From Lewinellaceae bacterium (GTDB lineage: Bacteria > Bacteroidota > Bacteroidia > Chitinophagales > Saprospiraceae): a DNA stretch of 64,000 nucleotides. Position numbers and translations under genes: made by a program. The DNA lies in contig JACJYL010000001.1 of NCBI GenBank assembly GCA_020636105.1, forward strand, positions 2,728,001-2,792,000. Direction: 5' to 3'. A model generated the notes under the pieces. The model was given only the letters and a program-made list of their open reading frames with translations. It was not told the DNA's origin and made no database searches. Shown here one piece after another: positions 51,362 to 60,225 of this stretch. How positions within the stretch are numbered: position 1 is the stretch's first letter; each line of letters opens with the position of its first letter.

Positions 51362-53629
51362 TTATTTAAATTCAAACCCTGTCTTCAAACCTGACTGGGC
51401 ATTTGGTCCTACCCAAATTTCAAAATCTCCAGGCTCAATGACTTCCATCAGTTTGTTATTGACAAATTTCAAATCTTCCGGCACGACGAAAAAGCCAACC
51501 GTCCTGGTTTCTCCCGCTTCAAGCACAACATGTTTAAACCCTTTCAGTTCTCTGACCGGACGAGTGATACTTCCTGTAACATCCCGGATATATAGTTGAG
51601 CCACTTCCGTCGCCCTTCTTTTACCTGTATTGGTAATGTTGACCGTAACTTCGAGGGACGCTCCCATTTTTAACGTATTGGAAGAAAGCTCAAGGTTGGA
51701 ATAAGAAAAATCTGCATAAGTCAGCCCGTATCCAAAGGGGAAATGGGGAGTAAACCCAGCGTCGAGGTAGTGGGAATTATTGCCCAGTGAACTTTGCCAG
51801 GCTCCGACAGGGATATCATCAATATGGACAAAACGGGTACTGTCTGCAGGGCGGCCCGTATTTTTATGATTATAAAACAAAGGCAGTTGCCCCGCTGTCT
51901 TTGGCCATGTAACCGGAAGACGCCCTCCAGGTTCTGAAATTCCCATCAATACATCGTGAATAGCCGGACCTCCCATGGTGCCCGGGTGCCAGGCCATGAG
52001 TACAGCATCCACCTGGCCGATAATATTAGAAATCGTGATCGGCCGGCCGGCCATGATGATCAAAACGACGGGTTTACCTGTTTGGGCCAATAATTTGATC
52101 AAAGCCTCTTGTTCTCCCGGCAGATCGATATTGGCACGGCTGTGGGCTTCACCCGACAGAATGGCTTCCTCTCCTCCGAAAAACAGGATCACGTCAGCGG
52201 TTTCGGCAAGTCGAATGGCTTCCGAAAATAAACTTTGTGAAGTATCACGACTGTAGGCCAGTCCATCGGAATACCCGGCAAAAAAGGATTCCTTTTCAAA
52301 AGCACCAACCGGCGTGATGGTTTTTTCTGCCTCCCCGTCAAAAGTCCAGGTGCCGAGTTGCTCCCTTGGAGCATTCGCCAGGGGCCCGATAATGGCCACC
52401 TTTTGACCCTTTCGCAAAGGCAGTAACGCTTCGTTTTTTAACAATACCATGCTTTTCACGGCAGCTTCTTTGGCGGCCGTCAAATGATCGGAGTGATACA
52501 GCTTGTCATCGGTATCTTTTGGGCGGAAAGGTATTTCAAATAACCCCATTTTAAATTTTACCCTTAGGATATTGCTGACCAGGAAGTCCAGTTGCTGAAC
52601 GGTCACTTTGCCTTCGTTCAATAAGGTTTTGATATTATTTTCATAAGACTGGCTCATCATTTCCATATCCAGCCCTGCATTAAAGGCCTGTTCGGCCGCC
52701 TGCTTTTGATCCCGGGCATAACCATGGGGAATCATTTCAATAATCGAATTCCAGTCGCTGACCACGAACCCGTCAAAAGACAAATCGTCCCTCAATACCT
52801 GTTGTAATAAAAATTCATTGCCTGATGCAGGAATGCCGTTTAACTCATTAAAAGCCGTCATAACGGTTAGTGCGCCGGCCTCAATAGCCGCACGGAATGG
52901 CGGCAGGTACACATTGCGCAAAAGAGGCTCATGAATGATTACGGTATTGTAATCCCTGCCTCCCATGGCTGCTCCATACCCCAGAAAATGTTTGGCACAA
53001 GCGGCCATGCTTGTCGGGTCGGTCAGGTCTTCTCCCTGAAAGCCTTCCACCCAGGCCCTGCCCATGAGGGCACCAAGAAAAGGATCTTCTCCCGGTGACT
53101 CCGCTATTCGCCCCCAACGGCTGTCCCGGCAAATGTCAAGCATAGGCGCAAAAGTCCATCGGATTCCCCCGGAAGCACCTTCGACGGCAGAAATACGTGC
53201 AGCGGTCTTTGCCACCTCCGTATCCCAACTGGCGGCAATGCCCAACGGAATCGGAAAAATTGTCTTGAAACCATGGATGATGTCCCTTCCAAAAATAAGG
53301 GGGATACCGTGGGGGCTTTCCTCTACCGCTATGCGCTGCAACTCATCGACATAATCTTTGTTCATCACATTGAGCATGGCCCCGACTTTTCCTTCACGCA
53401 CTGCATTCTTCAAAGCTTCGGGCAATGTCCCTTTCACCCGACTGGAGGTTCCCCTCATGGCAGTCTGGCCTATCTTTTCCTCTATGGTCATTTGGGCAAC
53501 CAGGGATCGGATGCGTTTTTCCAATACCTCATCCTGTTGAGCCTTGGCCGCAATAGGCAAAACAAGCAAAAACAAGCATAATGAACAAAAGGAAATTGAT
53601 AATTTCATCATGGATAACAGCTGGGTCAT
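51362..53629 (-). CDS. bglX: GH3 beta-glucosidase (BglX type), exported
   Basis: The 755-residue protein has a signal peptide (about 30 residues from the ATG at 53629, ending AAKAQ). The GH3 domain shows GRDIIHGFKTIFPIPLG (114-130), RWGRIAESPGEDPFL (171-185), KHFLGYGA and the nucleophile Asp292 in GFVVSDWNS. The sandwich domain holds a glutamate-rich FFGGEEAILSGEAHSRANIDLPG, and the fibronectin-like domain ends the protein. BglX enzymes hydrolyse beta-linked gluco-oligosaccharides in the periplasm. Its ATG overlaps the TGA of the upstream GH3 gene by four bases, so the two are co-translated, and gluconokinase follows immediately. Confidence 0.94.
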   Translation of the reverse strand: MTQLLSMMKLSISFCSLCLFLLVLPIAAKAQQDEVLEKRIRSLVAQMTIEEKIGQTAMRGTSSRVKGTLPEALKNAVREGKVGAMLNVMNKDYVDELQRIAVEESPHGIPLIFGRDIIHGFKTIFPIPLGIAASWDTEVAKTAARISAVEGASGGIRWTFAPMLDICRDSRWGRIAESPGEDPFLGALMGRAWVEGFQGEDLTDPTSMAACAKHFLGYGAAMGGRDYNTVIIHEPLLRNVYLPPFRAAIEAGALTVMTAFNELNGIPASGNEFLLQQVLRDDLSFDGFVVSDWNSIIEMIPHGYARDQKQAAEQAFNAGLDMEMMSQSYENNIKTLLNEGKVTVQQLDFLVSNILRVKFKMGLFEIPFRPKDTDDKLYHSDHLTAAKEAAVKSMVLLKNEALLPLRKGQKVAIIGPLANAPREQLGTWTFDGEAEKTITPVGAFEKESFFAGYSDGLAYSRDTSQSLFSEAIRLAETADVILFFGGEEAILSGEAHSRANIDLPGEQEALIKLLAQTGKPVVLIIMAGRPITISNIIGQVDAVLMAWHPGTMGGPAIHDVLMGISEPGGRLPVTWPKTAGQLPLFYNHKNTGRPADSTRFVHIDDIPVGAWQSSLGNNSHYLDAGFTPHFPFGYGLTYADFSYSNLELSSNTLKMGASLEVTVNITNTGKRRATEVAQLYIRDVTGSITRPVRELKGFKHVVLEAGETRTVGFFVVPEDLKFVNNKLMEVIEPGDFEIWVGPNAQSGLKTGFEFK

Positions 53630-55815
53630 TTAACGTTTATGGTTAGTTCTTTGGTAATGTTGTCAGAAGCATTTCCTATATAAATTTTGTATTTTCCTTT
53701 TTCAAGGTTCCAGCCCGAAATGCTTTCATCGTAATAGGCCAGATCGTTTACATCAATAGAAATCTCCCCCTTAGCGGAATCGCCCTTTCCCACAAATATC
53801 TTTTTAAATCCCTTTAGTTCCTTTGCGGCTCTTTCTACTTTAGAATTAGGTTTTCCAACATACACCTGAATTACCTCGGCTCCGTCTGCTTCCCCGGTAT
53901 TGGACACCTTCCAGGAAAGCTTAATCTGCTCTCCCGGTTTGTACCCTTTTTTGTCGGTCTTTACCCCTGAAATTTCAAATATTGAATAAGAAAGTCCATA
54001 ACCAAAGGCGAATCTTGCCCGGATTTGTTTGGTATCGTGCCAGCGGTATCCCACCAGAATATCTTCCTGGTACTTTTGGTTGATGCTATCGCCGGGATAG
54101 GACAATTTTCCATAAAAATGCGCCGGGTTATCCCCCAATCTGACCGGGAAAGAAAACGGCAATTTCCCCGAAGGATTAACGTCGCCGCTGATGACATCCG
54201 CGAGTCCATGACCGGCTTCGCTTCCGAGGTACCAGGCTTGCATGACGGCATTTACCTTCGACAGCCAGGGCATATCCACAGCGTTGCCGCTAATCAGAAC
54301 GACACCGATGTTTGAATTCACCGCTGCCAGTTTTTCCAACAATTCCTCCTGGCCGAAGGGTAACCCATATTCCAACCGGTCTGCCCCTTCACAATCCTGG
54401 AAATGGTTTTTATTCAAGCCTCCGAAAAACAAAACCACGTCAGCCTTCGAAGCGACTTCAACAGCAGCTTTGAGCAATGAGTCTGCAGAATAAGGAGAAG
54501 TCATCTCCCGACCATAATCAGAAGGGCCGGAAGCATATCCCATCGAATAAATGATCCCGGCATTTTTAAACCTTTCCTTTAATCCGGCCAAAGGAGATAT
54601 TTCGTGTTTGGCTTTTAATTCAGAAGACCCGCCTCCCGGCGTCATCGGACGGATGCCATTTTCGCCAATGACGGCAATGGTCAGCTTTTTTTCCGGATCA
54701 AGTGGAAAAAAAGTGTTGTCATTTTTCAGTAGAACGATGCCTTCTGTTGCCACTTTGCGGGCTACCTGTAAATGTTCTTCATTATTAATGCGGCCAAAAC
54801 CACGATTGGGATTCATACTGGTCCGAAACATCAGCCGCAGGATCCTCCGCACCTTATCGTTTACTACGGATTCGTCAATTTCTCCTGTTTTGAGCATTGC
54901 CAGGAAAGGCTTGGCCAGAAAATAATAATCGTAGGCATATGCTGTGGATTGAGTAAGGCCATTGGTCAGTGTTCCCATCTCGATATCTAATCCGTTCAAG
55001 GCTGCTTCGCGGGTATCATGGGTACTGCCCCAGTCGGAAATAACCACCCCGTCAAATCCCCAATCCCTTTTCAAAATATGGTTCATCAGCATCTCATTGT
55101 GGGTACAAAACTGCCCCCGAAACTGATTGTATGAACCCATCAGTGACCATACACCGCCCTCCGTTACCGCGGCTTTAAAAGCAGGCAGATAGATTTCGTT
55201 CAAAGCCCGGTCGCTGACCTCCACATTGATATGACCACGCCACAACTCCTGGTTATTCAGCGCAAAATGTTTGACACAAGCAGAAACACCATTTTTCTGT
55301 ACGCCTTTGATATAAGGAACTACCATGGCTGAAGCCAGCTTCGGGTCTTCTCCCAGGTATTCAAAATTACGCCCATTGAGCGGTGTGCGGTAAATATTCA
55401 CCCCCGGGCCCAATAAAACATCCTTTTTCCGGTAACGAGCCTCCTCCCCTACAGCAAAACCATATTGCCCGGCAAGTTGCGGGTTAAACGTAGCGGCGAG
55501 ACAGGTCAATGCCGGAAAGGCAGTAATCGAATCGTTGGTCCATCCGGCATAACCCCAGTTGTCCCAGTTGATTTCTGCCCTTACTCCATGCGGGCCGTCA
55601 GACATCCATAATTCCGGAATGCCTAGGCGAGGGACGCCGGGGGAACTGAATTTGGATTGCGCGTGACACATGGCTACCTTTTCTTCCAATGTCATCTGCG
55701 AAAGGAGGTGGTCAATGGTTTCCTCAATATTTTCATTGGCCGGTTGTGTTATTCCAATATTTACGAATAAACCAACCAACAGCAGCGTTCCGGCAATTTT
55801 CTTTATCATATACAT
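53626..55815 (-). CDS. GH3 glycoside hydrolase, exported
   Basis: The 729-residue protein has a signal peptide (to about residue 24, ending NIGITQ). GH3 elements include MSDGPHGVRAE (71-81), NIYRTPLNGRNFEYLGEDP (140-158), KHFALNNQE and the nucleophile Asp261 in GVVISDWGS, followed by the alpha/beta sandwich and a fibronectin-like end. The NNQE and GRNFEYLGEDP types are those of the thermostable beta-glucosidase B branch rather than BglX. It is the first gene of the minus-strand cluster; its stop overlaps the start of the second GH3 gene by four bases. Together the two enzymes probably cover different linkages. Confidence 0.93.
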   Translation of the reverse strand: MYMIKKIAGTLLLVGLFVNIGITQPANENIEETIDHLLSQMTLEEKVAMCHAQSKFSSPGVPRLGIPELWMSDGPHGVRAEINWDNWGYAGWTNDSITAFPALTCLAATFNPQLAGQYGFAVGEEARYRKKDVLLGPGVNIYRTPLNGRNFEYLGEDPKLASAMVVPYIKGVQKNGVSACVKHFALNNQELWRGHINVEVSDRALNEIYLPAFKAAVTEGGVWSLMGSYNQFRGQFCTHNEMLMNHILKRDWGFDGVVISDWGSTHDTREAALNGLDIEMGTLTNGLTQSTAYAYDYYFLAKPFLAMLKTGEIDESVVNDKVRRILRLMFRTSMNPNRGFGRINNEEHLQVARKVATEGIVLLKNDNTFFPLDPEKKLTIAVIGENGIRPMTPGGGSSELKAKHEISPLAGLKERFKNAGIIYSMGYASGPSDYGREMTSPYSADSLLKAAVEVASKADVVLFFGGLNKNHFQDCEGADRLEYGLPFGQEELLEKLAAVNSNIGVVLISGNAVDMPWLSKVNAVMQAWYLGSEAGHGLADVISGDVNPSGKLPFSFPVRLGDNPAHFYGKLSYPGDSINQKYQEDILVGYRWHDTKQIRARFAFGYGLSYSIFEISGVKTDKKGYKPGEQIKLSWKVSNTGEADGAEVIQVYVGKPNSKVERAAKELKGFKKIFVGKGDSAKGEISIDVNDLAYYDESISGWNLEKGKYKIYIGNASDNITKELTINVK

Positions 55816-56049
55816 TTATTTTAGGCTCCCAAAATACAAAAACTAATTTCAATGGCGGAACACACGGCTGTTTTTTAAAATAATGAAAAAAGGCTTGTGC
55901 GGCACTGATTTGACCTTGAATCATCCTGCAACAAAGGACAATTGGATTTTTTTTATCTTTAGGCGCAATGGTATGCTTTAGGACTCGTCGTTTCCGGAGC
56001 ATCGAAGGCTTTTTACGCCCTATTGAACATCATAAAATTCTATCCGTCC

Positions 56050-57384
56050 ATGAACGTTATCCTAAGCGTACTTTTCGGAATAATTATTCTGCTCAGCATG
56101 ATCCTGCTACTGCGAATTCCGGCATTCATTTCCTTATTGGTGGCGAGTATTCTCACCGGCTTATTCGTCGGGCTGGACAGCGAGGCCATCATCAATACGG
56201 TGCAAACGGGCATGGGATCCACCCTGGGTTTTGTTGCCGTGGTGGTAGGACTTGGCGCCATGTTCGGAGCCATCCTTGAAAAATCAAACGGAGCTGAAGC
56301 TATAGCCGGTTACCTCACCAGGGCCATGGGCGAAAAAAAAGCCCCTTTTGCCATGCTTATCACTGGCTTTGTGGTGGCTATTCCTGTTTTCTTTGACGTA
56401 GCTTTTATCATTCTGATTCCCGTCCTGTATGCTTTACAGAAAAAATCAGGAAAATCGTTGCTTGCCTTTGCGATTCCTTTGCTGGCGGGGTTGGCTACTA
56501 CGCATACTTTTATTCCGCCAACTCCCGGACCTGTAGCAGTTGCAGATATTATCAAGGCAGACCTGGGATGGGTCATTTTAGTGGGTTTTTTGGCGGGAGT
56601 GCCCACGGCCATCATCAGCGGGCTTGTCTTTGGAAAATACATTTCCAAAAAGATATTCATCCAGGCAAAAACGGTAGCGAATGCCGAAATTAAATCCTCA
56701 GAAAACCTGCCGCCGATAAGCCTTGTTTTTGGCATCATACTAATCCCCATATTTTTAATTCTTTGCGGCACCATGATAAAATCGGGTCTCTTACCCGTTG
56801 AAAATGCCCCCTTGGAAAATATTTTAATACTGATCGGCCATCCGTTTTCCGCCTTGATTTTGGCCAATTTGACCATATGGTATGTACTGGGAATCAGAAG
56901 GGGATTCTCTTCGAAAGAACTTTTCAGGATTACCTCCAAATCGATGGAACCAGCGGGAACGATCATATTACTCACAGGAGCCGGAGGGGTTTTTAAACAA
57001 GTTTTGATCACCACCGGAGCCGGGGAGATTATTGCGAATACTTTTTCAGACTGGGGATTTCCCATCCTGCTTTTCGGATTCATGGCGGCCTGTGCTATCC
57101 GGATATTACAGGGGTCGGCAACGGTGGCTATGATCACGGCCGCTGGGTTGGTAGCTCCTGTTTTGGTGAACCTGCCGTTATCAGGGGGTGAACTGGCCGC
57201 TCTCGTCATTGCCATCGCTTCGGGCGCCAGCATCCTCTCCCATGTCAATGACAGTGGCTTTTGGCTGGTCAAAGAATACCTGGGAATGGATGAAAAACAG
57301 ACTTTCAGGTCGTGGAGCATGATGACCACTCTCCTTGCGCTGACAGGTTTCCTGGCTTCGGCTATTTTATTCTATATTTTTTAA
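56050..57384 (+). CDS. GntP-family gluconate:H+ symporter
   Basis: From the ATG at 56050 the 444-residue protein has about 12 to 13 hydrophobic segments and GntP-family marks: TGMGSTLGFVAVVVGLGAMFG, VVAIPVFFDVAFIILIPVLYAL, THTFIPPTPGPVAVA, ILQGSATVAMITAAG and SHVNDSGFWLVKEYLG near the end. These are the family blocks that carry substrate and proton. It imports gluconate or a similar aldonate. It diverges from the GH3/gluconokinase operon across about 230 bases, and gluconokinase is 5 kb away, so transport and phosphorylation belong together. A start nine codons earlier (56023) is possible. Confidence 0.94.
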   Translation: MNVILSVLFGIIILLSMILLLRIPAFISLLVASILTGLFVGLDSEAIINTVQTGMGSTLGFVAVVVGLGAMFGAILEKSNGAEAIAGYLTRAMGEKKAPFAMLITGFVVAIPVFFDVAFIILIPVLYALQKKSGKSLLAFAIPLLAGLATTHTFIPPTPGPVAVADIIKADLGWVILVGFLAGVPTAIISGLVFGKYISKKIFIQAKTVANAEIKSSENLPPISLVFGIILIPIFLILCGTMIKSGLLPVENAPLENILILIGHPFSALILANLTIWYVLGIRRGFSSKELFRITSKSMEPAGTIILLTGAGGVFKQVLITTGAGEIIANTFSDWGFPILLFGFMAACAIRILQGSATVAMITAAGLVAPVLVNLPLSGGELAALVIAIASGASILSHVNDSGFWLVKEYLGMDEKQTFRSWSMMTTLLALTGFLASAILFYIF

Positions 57385-57391
57385 AAAAGAA

Positions 57392-57435
57392 ACGGTGTGC
57401 TTTCCGAAATCAATATTTCAAGGAAAACACACCGT
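57392..57435. terminator. Bidirectional-looking terminator hairpin
   Basis: Arms ACGGTGTG (57392-57399) and CACACCGT (57428-57435), extended by TTTCC/GGAAA after a mismatch, stand eight bases after the GntP stop. Read on the minus strand the stem is followed by TTCTTTTTT, so it fits best as terminator of the minus-strand lipoprotein gene at 57523, while also closing the permease gene. Confidence 0.75.
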
Positions 57436-57522
57436 AGATATTAACCACATATTCCTAAAAGTTGCCCTCATAAAAATCAGAAAAAGCCGGAAGATTCGGA
57501 TTTTAGAAAAATGTGGTTATCG

Positions 57523-57969
57523 TCAGTTGAGCTCAAAGGTTAAGTAATCCGTGCCGCCGTTACCGCCACTTATATCGATCAATTCTATTTTTGTTTCGGA
57601 TTGGGTCAGGATATGCCAGTCGTCATTGAGGTCTTCAAAGTTATTAGAGAGGTTAAAAATAATATTGAAATGCATGTCATCCGGATTGTCATCGCTGCTG
57701 TTGCTGTCTGTGACACTCCAGTTACCGGAATAAGAACTGGAACCATTGCTGGCTGTCAGGGTGCCGTCTGTTCCGAAAGTAAAAGCGTATCCTGTAAAGT
57801 GGGCGGTTTCATCCTTTCCCGAATCATTGAAATCAGTAATGATCCAGGCGCCGTTTTGAACGTTTTGCTCCACCTGGTCAGGGGAGGAAGGAACACTGTT
57901 ATCATGGTTTGAGCAAGAGCCCCAGGTGAGCATAAATAATGCGGATGCGATAAAAATTGTTTTTTTCAT
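57523..57969 (-). CDS. Lipoprotein of unknown function, possibly lipocalin-like
   Basis: The 148-residue protein has a lipobox at Cys19 (WGSC). The mature part begins with a Ser/Asn/Asp-rich stretch, then NGAWIITDFNDSGKDETAHF and strand pairs such as AFTFGTDGTLTASNGSSSYSGNWSV ending LTFELN. The W...F.DG...G.W pattern resembles the lipocalin-like domains (PF13648-type) common in Bacteroidota lipoproteins. Function is unknown; it may bind a hydrophobic ligand. It is convergent with the GntP gene. Confidence 0.75.
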   Translation of the reverse strand: MKKTIFIASALFMLTWGSCSNHDNSVPSSPDQVEQNVQNGAWIITDFNDSGKDETAHFTGYAFTFGTDGTLTASNGSSSYSGNWSVTDSNSSDDNPDDMHFNIIFNLSNNFEDLNDDWHILTQSETKIELIDISGGNGGTDYLTFELN

Positions 57970-58147
57970 GACTGTCGTTTTTGTGTGTGAATGAATAAAG
58001 CTAAACCGGTTTTTAAAGTATCTGAAGATACCGTTTCAACCAGTTCATGCCCCAAAGGTAGGCGGGAAAACGAAGGGTGGAAAGTTTAAGACTCCGAACG
58101 GGAAGGAATCATGGCTCAATGGGAAAAAGGAAAGGGTTTGACAGGTT

Positions 58148-58786
58148 TCACCTTTGAATGCTTTTTAATCGCTTATTGATTATGGCTGAAATCTCTTTGG
58201 CCTGGTCTACGACCATAAAATGTCCCCCCTTTTGAATGGAAAAATCTACTATTCCCTTTAAAGGAATGAGTCTGTCTGCATCACCATGAATTCTGAAACA
58301 ATTTACCGGTTCTTCTGAATTGTTCCAACGTAAAATGCAGTTAAGCGCCCATTTCAGAAAATCCGCATCCGTGTCTCTAATGATATCATCCAAAAGTTGT
58401 TTATTTTTTGTAGAAAAGAGCCACCGAATCAAAAAAGGGGAAGGTTTGATCACACGGCTGGGGATCATTTTCAAAATGCTGGTTTTCCGGACCAACTGCC
58501 ACCATTGGGGTAATTCCGACGATTTGGTTGCTGAAGAAATAATAATGGTTAATTCCGGACGAAGAATCTTCGAAATAGTACCTGCCACCATCCCGCCAAA
58601 GCTGACCCCAATCAAGCCAAAAGGTTCCCTCCCATCGATCTTCAAGGAGAGTCTTTTTGAATATTCGGAAAGTGATTCATCCTTTTGTGGAGGAATCCAC
58701 TTAACGGGAATAATCGGCACCTCTAAATTTAGGAATTCAAATACACGTTCATCTGCGCCCAAACCACTGAAGGCATATAATTTCAT
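58148..58786 (-). CDS. Alpha/beta hydrolase, cytosolic
   Basis: The 212-residue protein is a small alpha/beta hydrolase with the nucleophile elbow GVSFGG (about 59-64) and the start FSGLGADERVF. The second acidic residue lies in RIHGDADRLIP and the final His in GGHFMVVD. It lacks a signal peptide. The substrate is unknown. It starts three bases after the stop of the GHMP kinase gene on the same strand, and the CYTH gene lies before that, so the three probably form an operon. Confidence 0.85.
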   Translation of the reverse strand: MKLYAFSGLGADERVFEFLNLEVPIIPVKWIPPQKDESLSEYSKRLSLKIDGREPFGLIGVSFGGMVAGTISKILRPELTIIISSATKSSELPQWWQLVRKTSILKMIPSRVIKPSPFLIRWLFSTKNKQLLDDIIRDTDADFLKWALNCILRWNNSEEPVNCFRIHGDADRLIPLKGIVDFSIQKGGHFMVVDQAKEISAIINKRLKSIQR

Positions 58787-58789
58787 AAG

Positions 58790-59692
58790 TTAAATTTCCA
58801 CCCACTTCCAATTAAAAAAATTCAACATCTCTACGGTGCGCTTGAGATCGGCAGCATAACCCAGCATAAATCCGCCGCCGCCGGCACCGCACAACTTTAA
58901 GGAAAAGGCGCCGGAATCAAGACCCGCCTGCCAAATGCGGCGGAAGGATTCGGGGATCATTTCAAAAAACAAATCGTATTGAAGGGCACTGATCCGGGTG
59001 AAATCCGCTGCCAGGGAGATCTGGTTGTTTTGAATAAAATGATCGATGGCTGAAATTGAAGCGGAGGTCAGGGAACCATCAATTTGTTGACTATAAGCCT
59101 CGTACTCACACTTTTTTAAAAATAATTGCACCAGGGGGCCCGTTTGTCTCGGCATTTGGGTATCCAGCAGGAAAAAGGGCTGGGATTCCTTGGTTTCCGG
59201 CAAGGAAATAAGCTCCACGCTTCCGTCTTCTCCAATCACCACCGGCTGATTGATATAACTGATCAGCGGGTCAATACCTGACGAAGATCCATGGAAAAAA
59301 TTTTCGATCTGTGACAATATTTTTCGCAAAGTGCCGAATTGCTCCACCGCATTTTTATCGATTTTATCGGTTCCATACTTGTCATAAAGAGCGGCACTTA
59401 AGGCACCGGAACTGCCCAAACCATATCCTACAGGAATATTGGAATCAAAAAACAAGCCTTTGTCCAAATCGCGAAAAAAAGCTTCGAGGTTCAGTTCGCA
59501 CAACAAGTTGCCCTTTTTTGACAGATTCGAGAGGTGGTTCGCCAAAGCAGGCAGATTTTGCTGCAGGGCCAGGTTTTCAGGGTCAAAATCCCATCCCCCC
59601 CCGAATGCCTGGTAAGGCACGGCCAACGCACGGCCGGAGCGGATGATGAGGTATTCTCCGAAAAGCAGCAATTTGGAATTGTATTCTGGCAT
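58790..59692 (-). CDS. GHMP-family kinase (mevalonate-kinase-like)
   Basis: The 300-residue protein has the three GHMP motifs: the N-terminal KLLLFGEYLIIRSGRALAVP, the ATP loop PVGYGLGSSGALSAAL (87-102), and C-terminal LKLCGAGGGGFMLGY (about 275-289). The GEY start and overall size resemble mevalonate or phosphomevalonate kinases, used in the mevalonate route that part of the Bacteroidota employs for isoprenoids; galactokinase is less likely. Specificity cannot be decided from one gene. It is four bases after the CYTH gene and three bases before the hydrolase gene, all on the minus strand. Confidence 0.85.
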   Translation of the reverse strand: MPEYNSKLLLFGEYLIIRSGRALAVPYQAFGGGWDFDPENLALQQNLPALANHLSNLSKKGNLLCELNLEAFFRDLDKGLFFDSNIPVGYGLGSSGALSAALYDKYGTDKIDKNAVEQFGTLRKILSQIENFFHGSSSGIDPLISYINQPVVIGEDGSVELISLPETKESQPFFLLDTQMPRQTGPLVQLFLKKCEYEAYSQQIDGSLTSASISAIDHFIQNNQISLAADFTRISALQYDLFFEMIPESFRRIWQAGLDSGAFSLKLCGAGGGGFMLGYAADLKRTVEMLNFFNWKWVEI

Positions 59693-59696
59693 TCTT

Positions 59697-60215
59697 TTAT
59701 TTTTTCAGCCCCAAAAGCATATCACTGTAAGACACTTCGATCAAATCAGCTTCATCGATTTTCAATAACTCCATATAATCCTGACATTGCTTTAACAGGG
59801 TGGCTTCCATTTTCAAATCCGCATGATCTATGGCTTCGATCTCCACAAAAGTACCCAATCCTTTTACCTCATCCACATGGAATTTTACGTTATCAATAAA
59901 ATATATATGCCGTTGCTTGTCGACCACCACCAACTTGTCAAGAGCTGATTCCAGGGTTATTTTCAGAGAGGCGCCGTCTTGTGGATGATATAAATTCACA
60001 GCAGATTTTTTAGGCCCCGCCTGGTTGTCCCGATGATAATGAATGAGGGTATTTTCGATATTCCCCTGTCTCAATTTCAACCGGCCATTGGGCACGACAA
60101 AATAGGTGTCGATCTGGTGATCAATGCCTTTAAAGTCAGCTCCCCTGGTTTCAAGAATCGTTTTGATGACCCGTGGATTTCGACAACGGGCTTTGATTTC
60201 AATAAGGGTCGGCAT
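59697..60215 (-). CDS. CYTH-domain protein (class IV adenylate cyclase / thiamine-triphosphatase type)
   Basis: From the ATG at 60215 the 172-residue protein starts MPTLIEIKARCRNP, the EIKAR entry of CYTH domains, and continues with QIDTYFVVPNGRLKLRQG, charged strand pairs typical of the tunnel (FHVDEVKGLGTFVEIEAID) and a C-terminal helix. CYTH enzymes bind triphosphates and metal and include class IV cyclases and triphosphatases. The usual first Glu of ExExK appears to be Leu here, so activity is uncertain. It starts 10 bases after the GH18 gene's stop, and continues into the GHMP kinase. Confidence 0.88.
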   Translation of the reverse strand: MPTLIEIKARCRNPRVIKTILETRGADFKGIDHQIDTYFVVPNGRLKLRQGNIENTLIHYHRDNQAGPKKSAVNLYHPQDGASLKITLESALDKLVVVDKQRHIYFIDNVKFHVDEVKGLGTFVEIEAIDHADLKMEATLLKQCQDYMELLKIDEADLIEVSYSDMLLGLKK

Positions 60216-60225
60216 TTTTATCTTT

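Noticed and set aside
56310..57329. 339-codon frame antisense to the GntP permease
   Set aside because: The opposite strand codes a full permease with all family blocks; this frame mirrors its hydrophobic codons.
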